Assembly: GCA_039193455.1 (NCBI GenBank)
Contig: JBCCWO010000002.1
Span: 300,966 to 364,965, forward strand
Direction: 5' to 3'
Length of the DNA: 64,000 nt
From: JBCBGF01 sp039193455
Lineage (GTDB): Bacteria > Pseudomonadota > Alphaproteobacteria > Rhodobacterales > Rhodobacteraceae
Notes under the pieces: model-generated
Told to the model about the DNA's origin: nothing
The model's input: only the letters and a program-made list of their open reading frames with translations
The model's database searches: none
In this document: positions 51,702 to 60,521 of the stretch, in pieces
Layout: every line of letters starts with the position of its first letter
Position numbering within the stretch: the first letter of the stretch is position 1
Made by a program: the position numbers and the translations under genes

Positions 51702-52933
51702 GCGCGCGCGAGGGGCCCGGCGCCTCGCTGGCAGAGTTCTATCGCCGCGAGGCACCGGACCGACTGGGTGTTGCCGTCTCCGGCGGCAGTGACAGCCTGG
51801 CGCTTTTGCACCTGTTACACGACTGGGCCGGGGCCGCGCTGTTTGTGGCAACGGTCGACCACCGCCTGCGCCCCGGGTCTGCGGGCGAAGCCGCGCATGT
51901 CGCCGCGCTCTGCGAGGGGCTGGGTCTGCCGCACACCGTGCTGGAGTGGACGGGATGGGACGGCAAGGGCAACCTGCAGGATCAGGCGCGGCGGACGCGG
52001 TACTCCTTGTTGGCCGATTGGGCGACGGAACACGGGCTGCAGGCGGTTGCCCTGGGCCACACCCGCGATGACGTGGCCGAGACGTTTCTGATGCGCCTGT
52101 CGCGCGGGGCGGGCGTGGATGGCCTGTCTGCCATGGCCGGGCGCTTCACCCGTGGCGAGATGACGTTCCACCGCCCGCTCTTGCATCTTGACCGGGAAAC
52201 GCTGCGCCAGTCACTCACAGACCGCGGGGTGGCCTGGGTCGACGATCCGTCGAACGACGATATCGCCTTTGACCGGGTCAAGGCGCGGCAGGCGCTAAGC
52301 CATCTGGGCGACCTTGGCCTCGACGCCGAAACTCTCGCCAAGGTGGCGGGCAACATGGCCGAGGCGCGCGCGGCTCTTGGCCAAACTGCCGCTGAATGGG
52401 TGTCGAAAACGGCGACCTCGGTTGCGGGGGATCTGATTTTCGACCGAACGGCGCTCAACCAGCGCCCGGCAGAGCTGCGCCGCCGTATCCTGGCGGGCGC
52501 GCTGCGCTGGGTGGCGTCTTCTGACTACCCGCCGCGCCGGGTGCCGCTGGCGGATGCCGAGGCGGCAATTGCCGAGGTGCGCAACACAACGCTGCACGGG
52601 TGCCGCCTGATGGTCAGCGACATGACCGTCCGCATCACGCGCGAATACGCAGCGGTTGCCGGGGCAGAGGCGGGGGGTGACGGACGCTGGGACACGCGCT
52701 GGCGGATTGAGGGGCCCCACGACGCATCGGTGTCTGTCAGGGCCTTGGGCGAGGCGCTCAATCACTGCCCCGATTGGCGAGAAACCCGGCTGCCGCGCGC
52801 CACTCTGTTGGCGTCGCCCGCTATCTGGCGTGACGAAGAGCTGATTGCAGCGCCCGTGGCCGGGTTTTCAAACGGTTGGAGCGCGACATCACAGGGTTTG
52901 GAGGATTTTGCCGCATCGCTGATCTCGCATTGA
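51692..52933 (+). CDS. tilS: tRNA(Ile)-lysidine synthetase TilS
   Basis: 413 aa from ATG 51692, within the cpoB end. The N-terminal PP-loop SGGSDSLALLHLL (about 30-42) and ATVDHRLRPGSAGEA are typical. The ATP and tRNA contacts continue with ALGHTRDDVAETFLMRLSRGAGVDGL and WVDDPSNDD. TilS converts C34 to lysidine in tRNA-Ile2 so that AUA is read as isoleucine. The gene order cpoB-tilS-ftsH is conserved in Rhodobacteraceae. Confidence 0.94.
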   Translation: MRLGAREGPGASLAEFYRREAPDRLGVAVSGGSDSLALLHLLHDWAGAALFVATVDHRLRPGSAGEAAHVAALCEGLGLPHTVLEWTGWDGKGNLQDQARRTRYSLLADWATEHGLQAVALGHTRDDVAETFLMRLSRGAGVDGLSAMAGRFTRGEMTFHRPLLHLDRETLRQSLTDRGVAWVDDPSNDDIAFDRVKARQALSHLGDLGLDAETLAKVAGNMAEARAALGQTAAEWVSKTATSVAGDLIFDRTALNQRPAELRRRILAGALRWVASSDYPPRRVPLADAEAAIAEVRNTTLHGCRLMVSDMTVRITREYAAVAGAEAGGDGRWDTRWRIEGPHDASVSVRALGEALNHCPDWRETRLPRATLLASPAIWRDEELIAAPVAGFSNGWSATSQGLEDFAASLISH

Positions 52934-53006
52934 ACATCTGGCCCAGATGTCTATCTTAGATCGGTGACGAAAGCGTGGGCCCCCACCCGCGCCCAATCGT
53001 AGTTCA

Positions 53007-53013
53007 AAGGAGA
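53007..53013 (+). promoter_or_regulatory. ribosome binding site deciding the ftsH TTG start
   Basis: AAGGAGA lies six bases before TTG 53020, favouring this start over the longer frame beginning at 52975. Confidence 0.7.
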
Positions 53014-53019
53014 TTTTCC

Positions 53020-54942
53020 TTGGGTAACGCGCGTAATATCGCCTTTTGGGTCGTGCTGTTTCTGCTGATCCTGGCGCTATTCAACCTGTTCTCCGGCGGT
53101 CAGTCGACGATGTCGTCGCGCTCGATCAGCTATTCAGAGTTTGTGACGCTCGTCGATAACGGCCAAGTGTCCAACGTGACGCTGGATGGTGAGCGTGTGA
53201 CGTTCCGCAGTGCTGATGGCAACGACTACGTCACGATCCGCCCCGACGGTGCCGATATTACCGACCGCCTGATCGACGCCAATGTGACCGTGAATGCGCG
53301 TCCGCAGGAGCAATCGGGCTTCACCACGCTTCTGATGACCTTCCTGCCCTTCATCATCCTGATCGGCGTCTGGATCTACTTCATGAACCGGATGCAGGGC
53401 GGGGGCCGTGGCGGCGCGATGGGCTTTGGCAAATCCCGCGCCAAGCTGCTGACCGAAAAGCATGGCAGGGTCACCTTTGATGACGTGGCGGGCATTGACG
53501 AGGCCAAGGAAGAGCTTGAGGAAATCGTCGAATTTCTCCGCAACCCGCAGAAATTCTCTCGCCTTGGCGGCAAGATTCCCAAAGGCGCCCTGCTTGTGGG
53601 CCCACCGGGCACCGGTAAAACCCTGCTGGCGCGCGCGATTGCGGGCGAGGCGGGCGTGCCGTTTTTCACCATCTCGGGCTCTGACTTCGTTGAAATGTTC
53701 GTGGGCGTCGGTGCCAGCCGCGTGCGCGACATGTTCGAACAGGCCAAGAAAAACGCGCCCTGCATCGTGTTCATCGACGAGATTGATGCCGTGGGCCGTT
53801 CGCGTGGCGTGGGCTATGGCGGCGGGAACGACGAACGCGAACAGACGCTGAACCAGCTTCTGGTGGAAATGGATGGTTTCGAGGCCAATGAAGGCATCAT
53901 CATCGTTGCCGCCACGAACCGCCCCGATGTGCTTGACCCTGCGCTTCTGCGCCCGGGCCGGTTTGACCGCCAGGTTCAGGTGCCCAACCCCGATATCAAG
54001 GGCCGCGAGAAGATCCTTGGCGTTCACGCCCGCAAGGTGCCGCTGGGCCCCGATGTCGATCTGCGCATCATCGCGCGCGGCACGCCCGGCTTCTCGGGCG
54101 CGGATCTCGCCAACCTCGTGAACGAATCGGCCCTGATGGCCGCCCGCGTGGGCCGGCGGTTTGTCACGATGGAGGATTTCGAGAACGCCAAGGACAAGGT
54201 GATGATGGGGGCCGAGCGAAGGTCCATGGTCATGACCGAGGACGAAAAGAAGCTGACGGCCTATCACGAGGCCGGGCACGCGATCGTCGGCCTGAACGTC
54301 CCGCAGCATGACCCCATCCACAAGGCCACGATCATCCCACGGGGCCGTGCTCTGGGCCTTGTCCTGTCGCTGCCGGAACGCGATCAGCTGTCGGTCAGCT
54401 ACACCAAATACACCTCGAAAATCGCCATGGCGATGGGCGGACGTGTTGCCGAAGAGCTTGTCTTCGGCAAGGAAAACGTCACCTCCGGCGCGGCGTCCGA
54501 CATCCAGCAGGTGTCCAAGATCGCCCGCGCGATGGTCACGCAATTCGGCTTTGCCGAAGAGCTGGGCTATGTCGACTATGCCAACGAACAGCAGTCCTAC
54601 CTTGGCAATTACGGGGGCGGCGCAAGCCATTCGGGCAGCACCCAGAAAACCATTGACGACAAGGTCAAGGAAATCGTCGACGAAGGGTATGAGACCGCCA
54701 AGCGGATCCTCACCGACAAGCGCGATGATCTGGAACGCCTGGCCCAGGGGCTGCTGGAATATGAGACGCTGACAGGGAACGAGATCACGCGGGTGATCGC
54801 GGGGGAACCGCTCAATCGCGGCGATGACGAGGATGACACGCCAGGCCAGGGCAACACGCCCTCGATCACGGCGATCCCGAAAACCAAGCCGCGGTCCAAG
54901 CCGTCCGATGATGGCGGGTTGGAGCCAGAGCCCACAACCTGA
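53020..54942 (+). CDS. ftsH: ATP-dependent zinc metalloprotease FtsH
   Basis: 640 aa from TTG 53020. Two N-terminal membrane spans (about 5-25 and 103-123) flank a periplasmic domain. The AAA+ domain has Walker A GPPGTGKTLLA, Walker B IVFIDEID and the SRH with NRPDVLDPALLRPGRFDRQV. The zinc protease site is HEAGH. FtsH degrades membrane and regulatory proteins. The C-terminal tail is acidic and basic-patched (GDDEDDTPGQG, KTKPRSKPSDD). A strong terminator follows directly. Confidence 0.97.
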   Translation: MGNARNIAFWVVLFLLILALFNLFSGGQSTMSSRSISYSEFVTLVDNGQVSNVTLDGERVTFRSADGNDYVTIRPDGADITDRLIDANVTVNARPQEQSGFTTLLMTFLPFIILIGVWIYFMNRMQGGGRGGAMGFGKSRAKLLTEKHGRVTFDDVAGIDEAKEELEEIVEFLRNPQKFSRLGGKIPKGALLVGPPGTGKTLLARAIAGEAGVPFFTISGSDFVEMFVGVGASRVRDMFEQAKKNAPCIVFIDEIDAVGRSRGVGYGGGNDEREQTLNQLLVEMDGFEANEGIIIVAATNRPDVLDPALLRPGRFDRQVQVPNPDIKGREKILGVHARKVPLGPDVDLRIIARGTPGFSGADLANLVNESALMAARVGRRFVTMEDFENAKDKVMMGAERRSMVMTEDEKKLTAYHEAGHAIVGLNVPQHDPIHKATIIPRGRALGLVLSLPERDQLSVSYTKYTSKIAMAMGGRVAEELVFGKENVTSGAASDIQQVSKIARAMVTQFGFAEELGYVDYANEQQSYLGNYGGGASHSGSTQKTIDDKVKEIVDEGYETAKRILTDKRDDLERLAQGLLEYETLTGNEITRVIAGEPLNRGDDEDDTPGQGNTPSITAIPKTKPRSKPSDDGGLEPEPTT

Positions 54943-54961
54943 CGCCGCGCAGATCAGACGC

Positions 54962-55002
54962 AAAGCCCCGGGGACGCCCTGCGCCTCCGGGGCTTTTCTT
55001 TT
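54962..55002 (+). terminator. intrinsic terminator after ftsH
   Basis: AAAGCCCCGG (54962-54971) pairs with CCGGGGCTTT (54987-54996), followed by TCTTTT. It ends the tilS-ftsH transcript. Confidence 0.88.
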
Positions 55003-55067
55003 GCGCAACTTCCGGGCTTGCACCCCCGACATGAAACCGGCAGGGCAGGGGGTGAGGAGGCGACGCC

Positions 55068-55673
55068 ATGCCCGCATTGAAACCGACTGACTTCACTGGC
55101 CGTATCACCTGGCTTGGATATGTCCCGGACCGCGATGCCTCCTTGCGCTCACAGGCGGTCGCGGAAGCACCGGTGACCTTCGCGGGCTTTGCAGGCGAGG
55201 ATCACGGCGGGCTGACACGGGCCTCCTGCAGCCGGGTTAGATCGCAACATCCCAAGGACACAGAGATCCGCAATGTGCGGCAGTTCTCGGTCGTGTCAGC
55301 CGAAGAGCTCGCCGCAATCGCGGCAGAGATCGGTGTGGATCAGATGGATCCCGCCTGGATCGGCGCCTCGCTGGTGATCGAGGGCATCCCCGATTTCACC
55401 AAGGTGCCGCCATCCTCGCGACTGCAGGGCCCGGACGGCGTGACGCTGGTGATCGATATGGAAAACCGCCCCTGCCACCTGCCCGCCCCGGTGATCGAAG
55501 AAGACGCGCCCGGCCACGGGCGGGCGTTTAAGCAGGCCGCCAAGGGCCGGCGTGGCGTCACCGCCTGGGTCGAACGTGAGGGCACCCTGCATGTCGGCGA
55601 CCCGCTGCGGCTGCACATCCCCGATCAGCCGGCCTGGCCGCATCTCGCGGCGGCACGTGCGGACGGCGGATGA
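55068..55673 (+). CDS. MOSC-domain protein
   Basis: 201 aa. The MOSC beta-barrel pattern is seen in FAGEDHGGLTRASCSRVRSQHPKD, NVRQFSVVSAEELAAIAAEIG, GASLVIEGIPDFTKVPPSSRL and ENRPCHLPAP, the last containing the conserved Cys. MOSC domains bind molybdenum or sulfur carriers in cofactor sulfuration. The partner here is unknown, as no molybdoenzyme gene is nearby. It is a single gene between two transcription units. Confidence 0.85.
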   Translation: MPALKPTDFTGRITWLGYVPDRDASLRSQAVAEAPVTFAGFAGEDHGGLTRASCSRVRSQHPKDTEIRNVRQFSVVSAEELAAIAAEIGVDQMDPAWIGASLVIEGIPDFTKVPPSSRLQGPDGVTLVIDMENRPCHLPAPVIEEDAPGHGRAFKQAAKGRRGVTAWVEREGTLHVGDPLRLHIPDQPAWPHLAAARADGG

Positions 55674-55829
55674 TCGGCAACGCGGGTTTCCGATTGGCAA
55701 CGCGCGCGGGCTGATCCGACGATTCCGGCGTCCGGGATGTCGGAAACCATACTGTGGCATACCGTTTGGCCGACTATAGCCGGGGCAGGAAGGGGCCAAA
55801 GCGCCCACGCTCATCTCAGGGAACACGCC

Positions 55830-57506
55830 ATGGCCGTCAAATCCGACATCGAAATCGCACGCGAGGCGCAAAAGCAACCGATCCAGGAGATTGGCGCCAA
55901 GCTCGATATCCCAACCGAGCATCTGCTGCCTTACGGCCATGACAAGGCCAAAGTCAGCCAGGCGTTCATCAACTCGGTCCAGGACCGGCCCGATGGCAAA
56001 CTGATCCTCGTCACCGCGATCAACCCAACCCCCGCAGGCGAGGGGAAGACCACGACGACCGTGGGTCTGGGCGACGGGCTGAACCGCATCGGCAAGAAGG
56101 CGGCCATCTGTATTCGCGAGGCATCGCTCGGGCCGTGCTTTGGCATGAAAGGCGGGGCCGCTGGCGGCGGCTATGCCCAGGTTGTGCCAATGGAAGAGAT
56201 GAACCTCCATTTCACCGGCGACTTCCACGCGATCACCAGCGCGCACAACCTGCTGTCGGCGATGATCGACAACCACATCTACTGGGGCAACGAGCTTGAG
56301 ATCGACACGCGCCGCGTCACCTGGCGCCGCGTGCTGGACATGAACGACCGTGCGCTGCGCGATGTGGTGACCTCGCTGGGCGGCGTGGCCAACGGATTTC
56401 CCCGGCAGGCGGGCTTTGACATCACCGTGGCGTCGGAAGTGATGGCCTGCCTGTGCCTGGCCACCGATCTCGACGATCTGCAACAGCGGCTGGGCGATAT
56501 CATTGTGGCCTACCGGCGCGACCGCTCGCCCGTCTTTGCCCGCGATATCAAGGCCGATGGCGCGATGACGGTGCTGTTGAAAGACGCGATGCAGCCGAAC
56601 CTTGTGCAGACGCTGGAAAACAACCCGGCCTTTGTGCATGGCGGGCCCTTTGCCAATATCGCCCATGGCTGCAACTCGGTGACGGCGACGACGACGGCAC
56701 TGAAGCTCGCCGATTACGTCGTGACCGAAGCCGGCTTTGGCGCGGACCTTGGCGCCGAGAAGTTCATGAATATCAAGTGCCGCAAGGCCGGGCTTGCGCC
56801 CGATTGCGTGGTGGTCGTGGCTACGGTGCGCGCGATGAAGATGAACGGCGGGGTCGCCAAGGCCGATCTGGGTGCCGAAAACGTCGCCGCAGTGCAGGAA
56901 GGCTGCGCCAATCTCGGGCGCCACATCGGCAATGTGAAATCCTTCGGCGTGCCGGTGGTGGTGGCGATCAACCACTTTGTTTCGGACACGGATGCCGAGG
57001 TCGAGGCGGTGCGCGCCTATGTCGAAAGCCAGGGCTCCGAAGCGATCCTGTGCAAGCACTGGGCGCTGGGCTCGGAAGGGACCGAGGCACTGGCCACCCG
57101 CGTGGCCGAGATTGCCGATAGCGGCCAGTCGCAATTTGCGCCGCTCTACCGAGATGAGATGCCGCTGTTTGAAAAGATCGAAACCATCGCCAAGCGGATC
57201 TACCGTGCGGATGAGGTGTTGGCCGACAAGAAGATCCGCGATCAGCTCCGGCAATGGGAAGAGCAGGGCTATGGCCACCTGCCGGTCTGCATGGCCAAGA
57301 CACAATACAGCTTTACCACCGATCCCAACATGCGCGGCGCGCCCACGGGCCATTCGGTGCCGGTGCGCGAAGTGCGGCTGAGCGCGGGGGCCGGGTTTGT
57401 CGTCGTGATCTGTGGAGAGATCATGACCATGCCGGGCCTGCCGCGGGTGCCATCCGCCGAAGCGATCATGCTGAACGATCTGGGCCAGATCGAAGGCCTG
57501 TTCTAA
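55830..57506 (+). CDS. fhs: formate-tetrahydrofolate ligase
   Basis: 558 aa from ATG 55830; an in-frame extension to 55737 is rejected because family N-termini start at MAVKSDIEIA. The ATP site is NPTPAGEGKTTTTVGLGDGL, with ASLGPCFGMKGGAAGGGYAQV and NLHFTGDFHAI next. The enzyme makes 10-formyl-THF from formate and ATP. With folD downstream (52 bp) it links formate to the folate C1 pool, which suits an organism using formate or methylated compounds. Confidence 0.96.
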   Translation: MAVKSDIEIAREAQKQPIQEIGAKLDIPTEHLLPYGHDKAKVSQAFINSVQDRPDGKLILVTAINPTPAGEGKTTTTVGLGDGLNRIGKKAAICIREASLGPCFGMKGGAAGGGYAQVVPMEEMNLHFTGDFHAITSAHNLLSAMIDNHIYWGNELEIDTRRVTWRRVLDMNDRALRDVVTSLGGVANGFPRQAGFDITVASEVMACLCLATDLDDLQQRLGDIIVAYRRDRSPVFARDIKADGAMTVLLKDAMQPNLVQTLENNPAFVHGGPFANIAHGCNSVTATTTALKLADYVVTEAGFGADLGAEKFMNIKCRKAGLAPDCVVVVATVRAMKMNGGVAKADLGAENVAAVQEGCANLGRHIGNVKSFGVPVVVAINHFVSDTDAEVEAVRAYVESQGSEAILCKHWALGSEGTEALATRVAEIADSGQSQFAPLYRDEMPLFEKIETIAKRIYRADEVLADKKIRDQLRQWEEQGYGHLPVCMAKTQYSFTTDPNMRGAPTGHSVPVREVRLSAGAGFVVVICGEIMTMPGLPRVPSAEAIMLNDLGQIEGLF

Positions 57507-57558
57507 AGACGCCGCGCCTCTGGCGGGGACACTTGAAGACCAAAGAAGGAGCGGGCGC

Positions 57559-58458
57559 GTGGCGGCTGAGATCATTGACGGCAAAGCCTTTGCGGCGACG
57601 GTACGGGGCAAGGTGGCCGGACATGTCGACCGTCTGAAGACCGATCACGGCATCACGCCGGGGCTGGCCGTGGTGCTGGTGGGCGAGGATCCAGCAAGCC
57701 AGGTCTACGTCGCATCCAAGCACAAGCAGACCGTCGAGGTCGGCATGGCCTCGTTCGAGCACACGCTGCCCGCCGACACATCGGAAGAGGCGCTTTTCGC
57801 GCTGATCGACCAACTCAACGCCGACCCGGCGGTGCACGGAATTCTGTGCCAGTTTCCGGTGCCCGATCACCTGGACGAACGACGCGTCGTGGCGCGGATC
57901 GATCCGGCCAAGGACGTGGACGGGTTAAGCGTTGTCAACGCGGGCCTTCTGGCCAGTGGCGAGAAGGGCCTTGTGTCTTGCACGCCGCTGGGATGCCTGA
58001 TGCTGTTGCGCGACCAGTTGGGGAACATGTCGGGGCAAGAGGCTGTGGTCATCGGGCGCTCGAACCTTTTCGGCAAACCCATGGCGCAGCTCTTGTTGCA
58101 AGAGAACTGCACGGTCACCATGGCGCACTCGCGCACACAAAACCTGGCCGATGTCTGCCGCCGCGCCGATATCCTGGTGGCTGCGGTGGGCCGGGCCGAG
58201 ATGGTCAAGGGCGACTGGGTCAAACCCGGCGCGACGGTGATCGACGTGGGCATCACCCGTATCCCTCACCCCGATAAACCAGGCAAAACCAAGCTGTTGG
58301 GCGATGTTGATTTTGCCTCGGCATCCGCGGTTGCGCGCGCGATAACCCCCGTTCCCGGTGGCGTGGGCCCGATGACCATCGCCTGTCTTCTGGCCAACAC
58401 GCTGACCGCCTGTTGCCGGGCCAACGGCCTGCCCGAGCCCGAGGGGTTGACCGTCTGA
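57559..58458 (+). CDS. folD: bifunctional methylene-THF dehydrogenase/cyclohydrolase FolD
   Basis: 299 aa from GTG 57559 behind AAGGAG. Family blocks include VVLVGEDPASQVYVASKHKQT (catalytic Lys), GILCQFPVPDHLDE, PAKDVDGLSVVNAG, VVIGRSNLFGKPMAQLLL and TPVPGGVGPMTIACLLANT. FolD interconverts 5,10-methylene-, methenyl- and 10-formyl-THF. It forms a C1 unit with fhs, 52 bases upstream. Confidence 0.96.
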   Translation: MAAEIIDGKAFAATVRGKVAGHVDRLKTDHGITPGLAVVLVGEDPASQVYVASKHKQTVEVGMASFEHTLPADTSEEALFALIDQLNADPAVHGILCQFPVPDHLDERRVVARIDPAKDVDGLSVVNAGLLASGEKGLVSCTPLGCLMLLRDQLGNMSGQEAVVIGRSNLFGKPMAQLLLQENCTVTMAHSRTQNLADVCRRADILVAAVGRAEMVKGDWVKPGATVIDVGITRIPHPDKPGKTKLLGDVDFASASAVARAITPVPGGVGPMTIACLLANTLTACCRANGLPEPEGLTV

Positions 58459-58459
58459 C

Positions 58460-58900
58460 CTAGGCCGGGACCGGCACGATGGTGCCCAATAGCGTGGCGA
58501 CATGGCGCCGCGCTGTTTCAGTTTCGGCGAAGACATCGGATTGCGTGATGATCAGGCGTTTGCCCGGCTTGATCACCCGGCCCTCCGCCACCAGACGCTC
58601 GCCCGTGGCGGGCGCAAGAAGATGGATCTTCATCTCGGCGGTGACGACCTCAACCCCATCGCCCAGCGTTGTCAGGGCCGCGTACCCACAGGAACTGTCC
58701 CCAATGGCAAAGGTCAATCCTGCATGAGCGAAACCTTGCTGCTGGCTGGTTGCGGCCCGGATCGGGGCGAAGATGGTGCACCGGCCCGGCGCCAGGGGGC
58801 CAAGCGTGGCCCCAAGCGTGCCCATCAGGCCCTGCGCAGCAAAGCTTTCGCGCACCCGGCGGGTCTGGGCATCTGGCAATGGCGTCTCGTCAGGGGGCAT
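58460..58900 (-). CDS. PaaI-type hot-dog thioesterase
   Basis: 146 aa from ATG 58900. The hot-dog fold is indicated by GFAHAGLTFAIGDSSCGYAALTTL, with the HAG motif and Asp of PaaI-like enzymes, and by EMKIHLLAPATGERLVAEGRVIKPGKRLIITQSDVF. A longer in-frame upstream start was rejected as it lacks family homology. Members hydrolyse acyl-CoA esters; the substrate is unknown. It lies convergent with folD, with one base between stops. Confidence 0.88.
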   Translation of the reverse strand: MPPDETPLPDAQTRRVRESFAAQGLMGTLGATLGPLAPGRCTIFAPIRAATSQQQGFAHAGLTFAIGDSSCGYAALTTLGDGVEVVTAEMKIHLLAPATGERLVAEGRVIKPGKRLIITQSDVFAETETARRHVATLLGTIVPVPA

Positions 58901-59035
58901 GGGCAGCTTCGCGTGCGGGGAATTTCCGTGCAGATTGCCCCTTTTTGACGTTGCGTGCCAAGCCCGACACTGCTTGTGCGCTGAAAAGATACGGATATTC
59001 TGTACGATGATGTTTGGCAGGCTGAGAATACCGCG

Positions 59036-59881
59036 ATGCTGAGCAAGGCATTGCTTCAGGCCTACCGGGCCAGGCTTGGCACGCGGTCGGTTCTGTACGG
59101 GTGGCTGATCGCCTCGGCCACGCTGACACTGACCGGCCCGTTCGGCACCTATGAGGGTTTGCCCTTCGGCCAGCGGTGCTTTTACTGGACAACCGTGGTC
59201 GGCATTTCGCTGATCATCGGATACGCGGTCGAGGTCTGGGTCCAGCATACCTTCGGCGACCTTTCGCCCTGGTCGGAAACGTTAGCCACCGGCACGCTGC
59301 TGACGCTGACCTTCACGCCGTTTCTCTATGCTTTCACACTCTACATGACCTCGGGCAGCGACAAGGTATTGGCACCGCATCTGATGGCGTTCGTCGTCTT
59401 TTCCGTGCCGGTCATCCATCGCGCCCTGGTGCAGCTTGTCTTCATCCGCAAAGTCACCGAGGCGGCCCCGCCGGTCGAAGAGACAGAGGAACCGCGCGCG
59501 CGCTTGCTGCGCCGGGTCCCGGATGCGCAGGCCCGGGAGGTCGCCCATGTGTCGGTGCGTGACCACTATGTCGATGTCTACACCGACCGGGGCAAGCATT
59601 CCCTGCTGATGCGATTCTCTGACGCGATAGCCGAGCTAGAGGGCGTCGCCGGTCTGCAGGTGCACCGATCTCATTGGGTTGCGCTCGAGGCGGTGGATCA
59701 CATCGAAAGAACCGGCAGCCGCATCTATCTGCGCCTGCGTGATGGCTCCGCCGTCCCGGTCAGCCGCGCAAACTGGTGCGCTGTCGAAACGGCGCTGGCC
59801 CATGTTCCGATGCGCAGCCCGGCATCGGCAGAACGTGAACCGGATCACCGACCAGAGCCGCCTGTGCGCCCGGCGCCATAA
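59036..59881 (+). CDS. membrane-bound LytTR-type DNA-binding regulator
   Basis: 281 aa. Four membrane spans occupy about residues 18-140 (YGWLIASATLTLTG, CFYWTTVVGISLIIGYAV, TLATGTLLTLTFTPFLYAF, HLMAFVVFSVPVIHRAL). After an acidic linker comes a LytTR domain (about 165-262) with VAHVSVRDHYVDVYTDRGKHSLLMRFSDAIAEL, VHRSHWVAL and VPVSRANW. This combines a membrane sensor and a transcription regulator without a kinase. Target and signal are unknown. The last 122 bases overlap pdeM on the other strand. Confidence 0.88.
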   Translation: MLSKALLQAYRARLGTRSVLYGWLIASATLTLTGPFGTYEGLPFGQRCFYWTTVVGISLIIGYAVEVWVQHTFGDLSPWSETLATGTLLTLTFTPFLYAFTLYMTSGSDKVLAPHLMAFVVFSVPVIHRALVQLVFIRKVTEAAPPVEETEEPRARLLRRVPDAQAREVAHVSVRDHYVDVYTDRGKHSLLMRFSDAIAELEGVAGLQVHRSHWVALEAVDHIERTGSRIYLRLRDGSAVPVSRANWCAVETALAHVPMRSPASAEREPDHRPEPPVRPAP

Positions 59882-60476
59882 GCGCCCGCAATTCGGGCGC
59901 GGTCCAGCGCAGTCCGCCCGTGTAGGTGCCATAGGCGGGCAGGATCAGCCGGGCGTCATCAAACAGAAAACACGGCCGCGAAATCTGTCGGCCCCGCAGG
60001 GTGATCTGCGCCTTCGGGTGATAGTGGCCCGATACCTCGCCCGTCGCGCCCTCGGTAGCGATGTGGCGGAAAGTGAGCGGGCCTTGGGATAGCATCGCCA
60101 GGTGGCTGCCGCCCAGATCGACGGGCCCGGGATCGTGGTTGCCCTCGATCCAAGTCCACGCACGCCCGGCCTGCAACCGGGTGAGCCACAGGCGCTCATC
60201 CTCATCAAGGCTGGCCGCCGAGGCCAGATCATCGAAACTGTCGCCGAGGCAAACGACCTCGCGCGCGCCGGTCGCCGCGAGGTCCGACTCAATCCGCGCA
60301 AGCGTGTCGCGCGTCTCGTACGGTGGCAGCATCACACCATTGCGCCGGGCGATCCGGTCAGACTTGCCCAGATGCAGGTCCGACACGCACAAGAGCCGCG
60401 CTTCGGGCCAGAACAGCCCGCCAGAGGGCAGGGGAACAAGGCGCGCACCGCGCAGGGCAATCGCTGAGGTGTTCAT
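59760..60476 (-). CDS. pdeM: ligase-associated DNA-repair endonuclease PdeM
   Basis: 238 aa metallophosphatase. Metal-binding motifs are VSDLHLGKSDR (D-x-H), VVCLGDSFDDLAS, WIEGNHDPGP (GNHD) and SGHYHPKAQ. Together with Lhr, a ligase and an exonuclease, PdeM belongs to a bacterial DNA-damage gene set. Here lhr lies upstream on the same strand, 45 bases from pdeM, but ligase and exonuclease genes are not in the window. The C-terminal 40 codons overlap the LytTR gene, so the true end may be as drawn while the overlap is real. Confidence 0.93.
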   Translation of the reverse strand: MNTSAIALRGARLVPLPSGGLFWPEARLLCVSDLHLGKSDRIARRNGVMLPPYETRDTLARIESDLAATGAREVVCLGDSFDDLASAASLDEDERLWLTRLQAGRAWTWIEGNHDPGPVDLGGSHLAMLSQGPLTFRHIATEGATGEVSGHYHPKAQITLRGRQISRPCFLFDDARLILPAYGTYTGGLRWTAPELRALMAPGAQAALVGDPVHVLPMPGCASEHGPAPFRQRTSLRG

Positions 60477-60521
60477 GCTTCGTTCATGCTGTAGCGAGGC
60501 CAGCCTGGCAAGGCTTTTCTG

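Noticed and set aside
53134..57611. Very long antisense frames, for example 53134-55077 and 55296-57611 on the minus strand
   Set aside because: They are mirror frames of ftsH, fhs and folD caused by high third-position GC; their translations lack any family motif.
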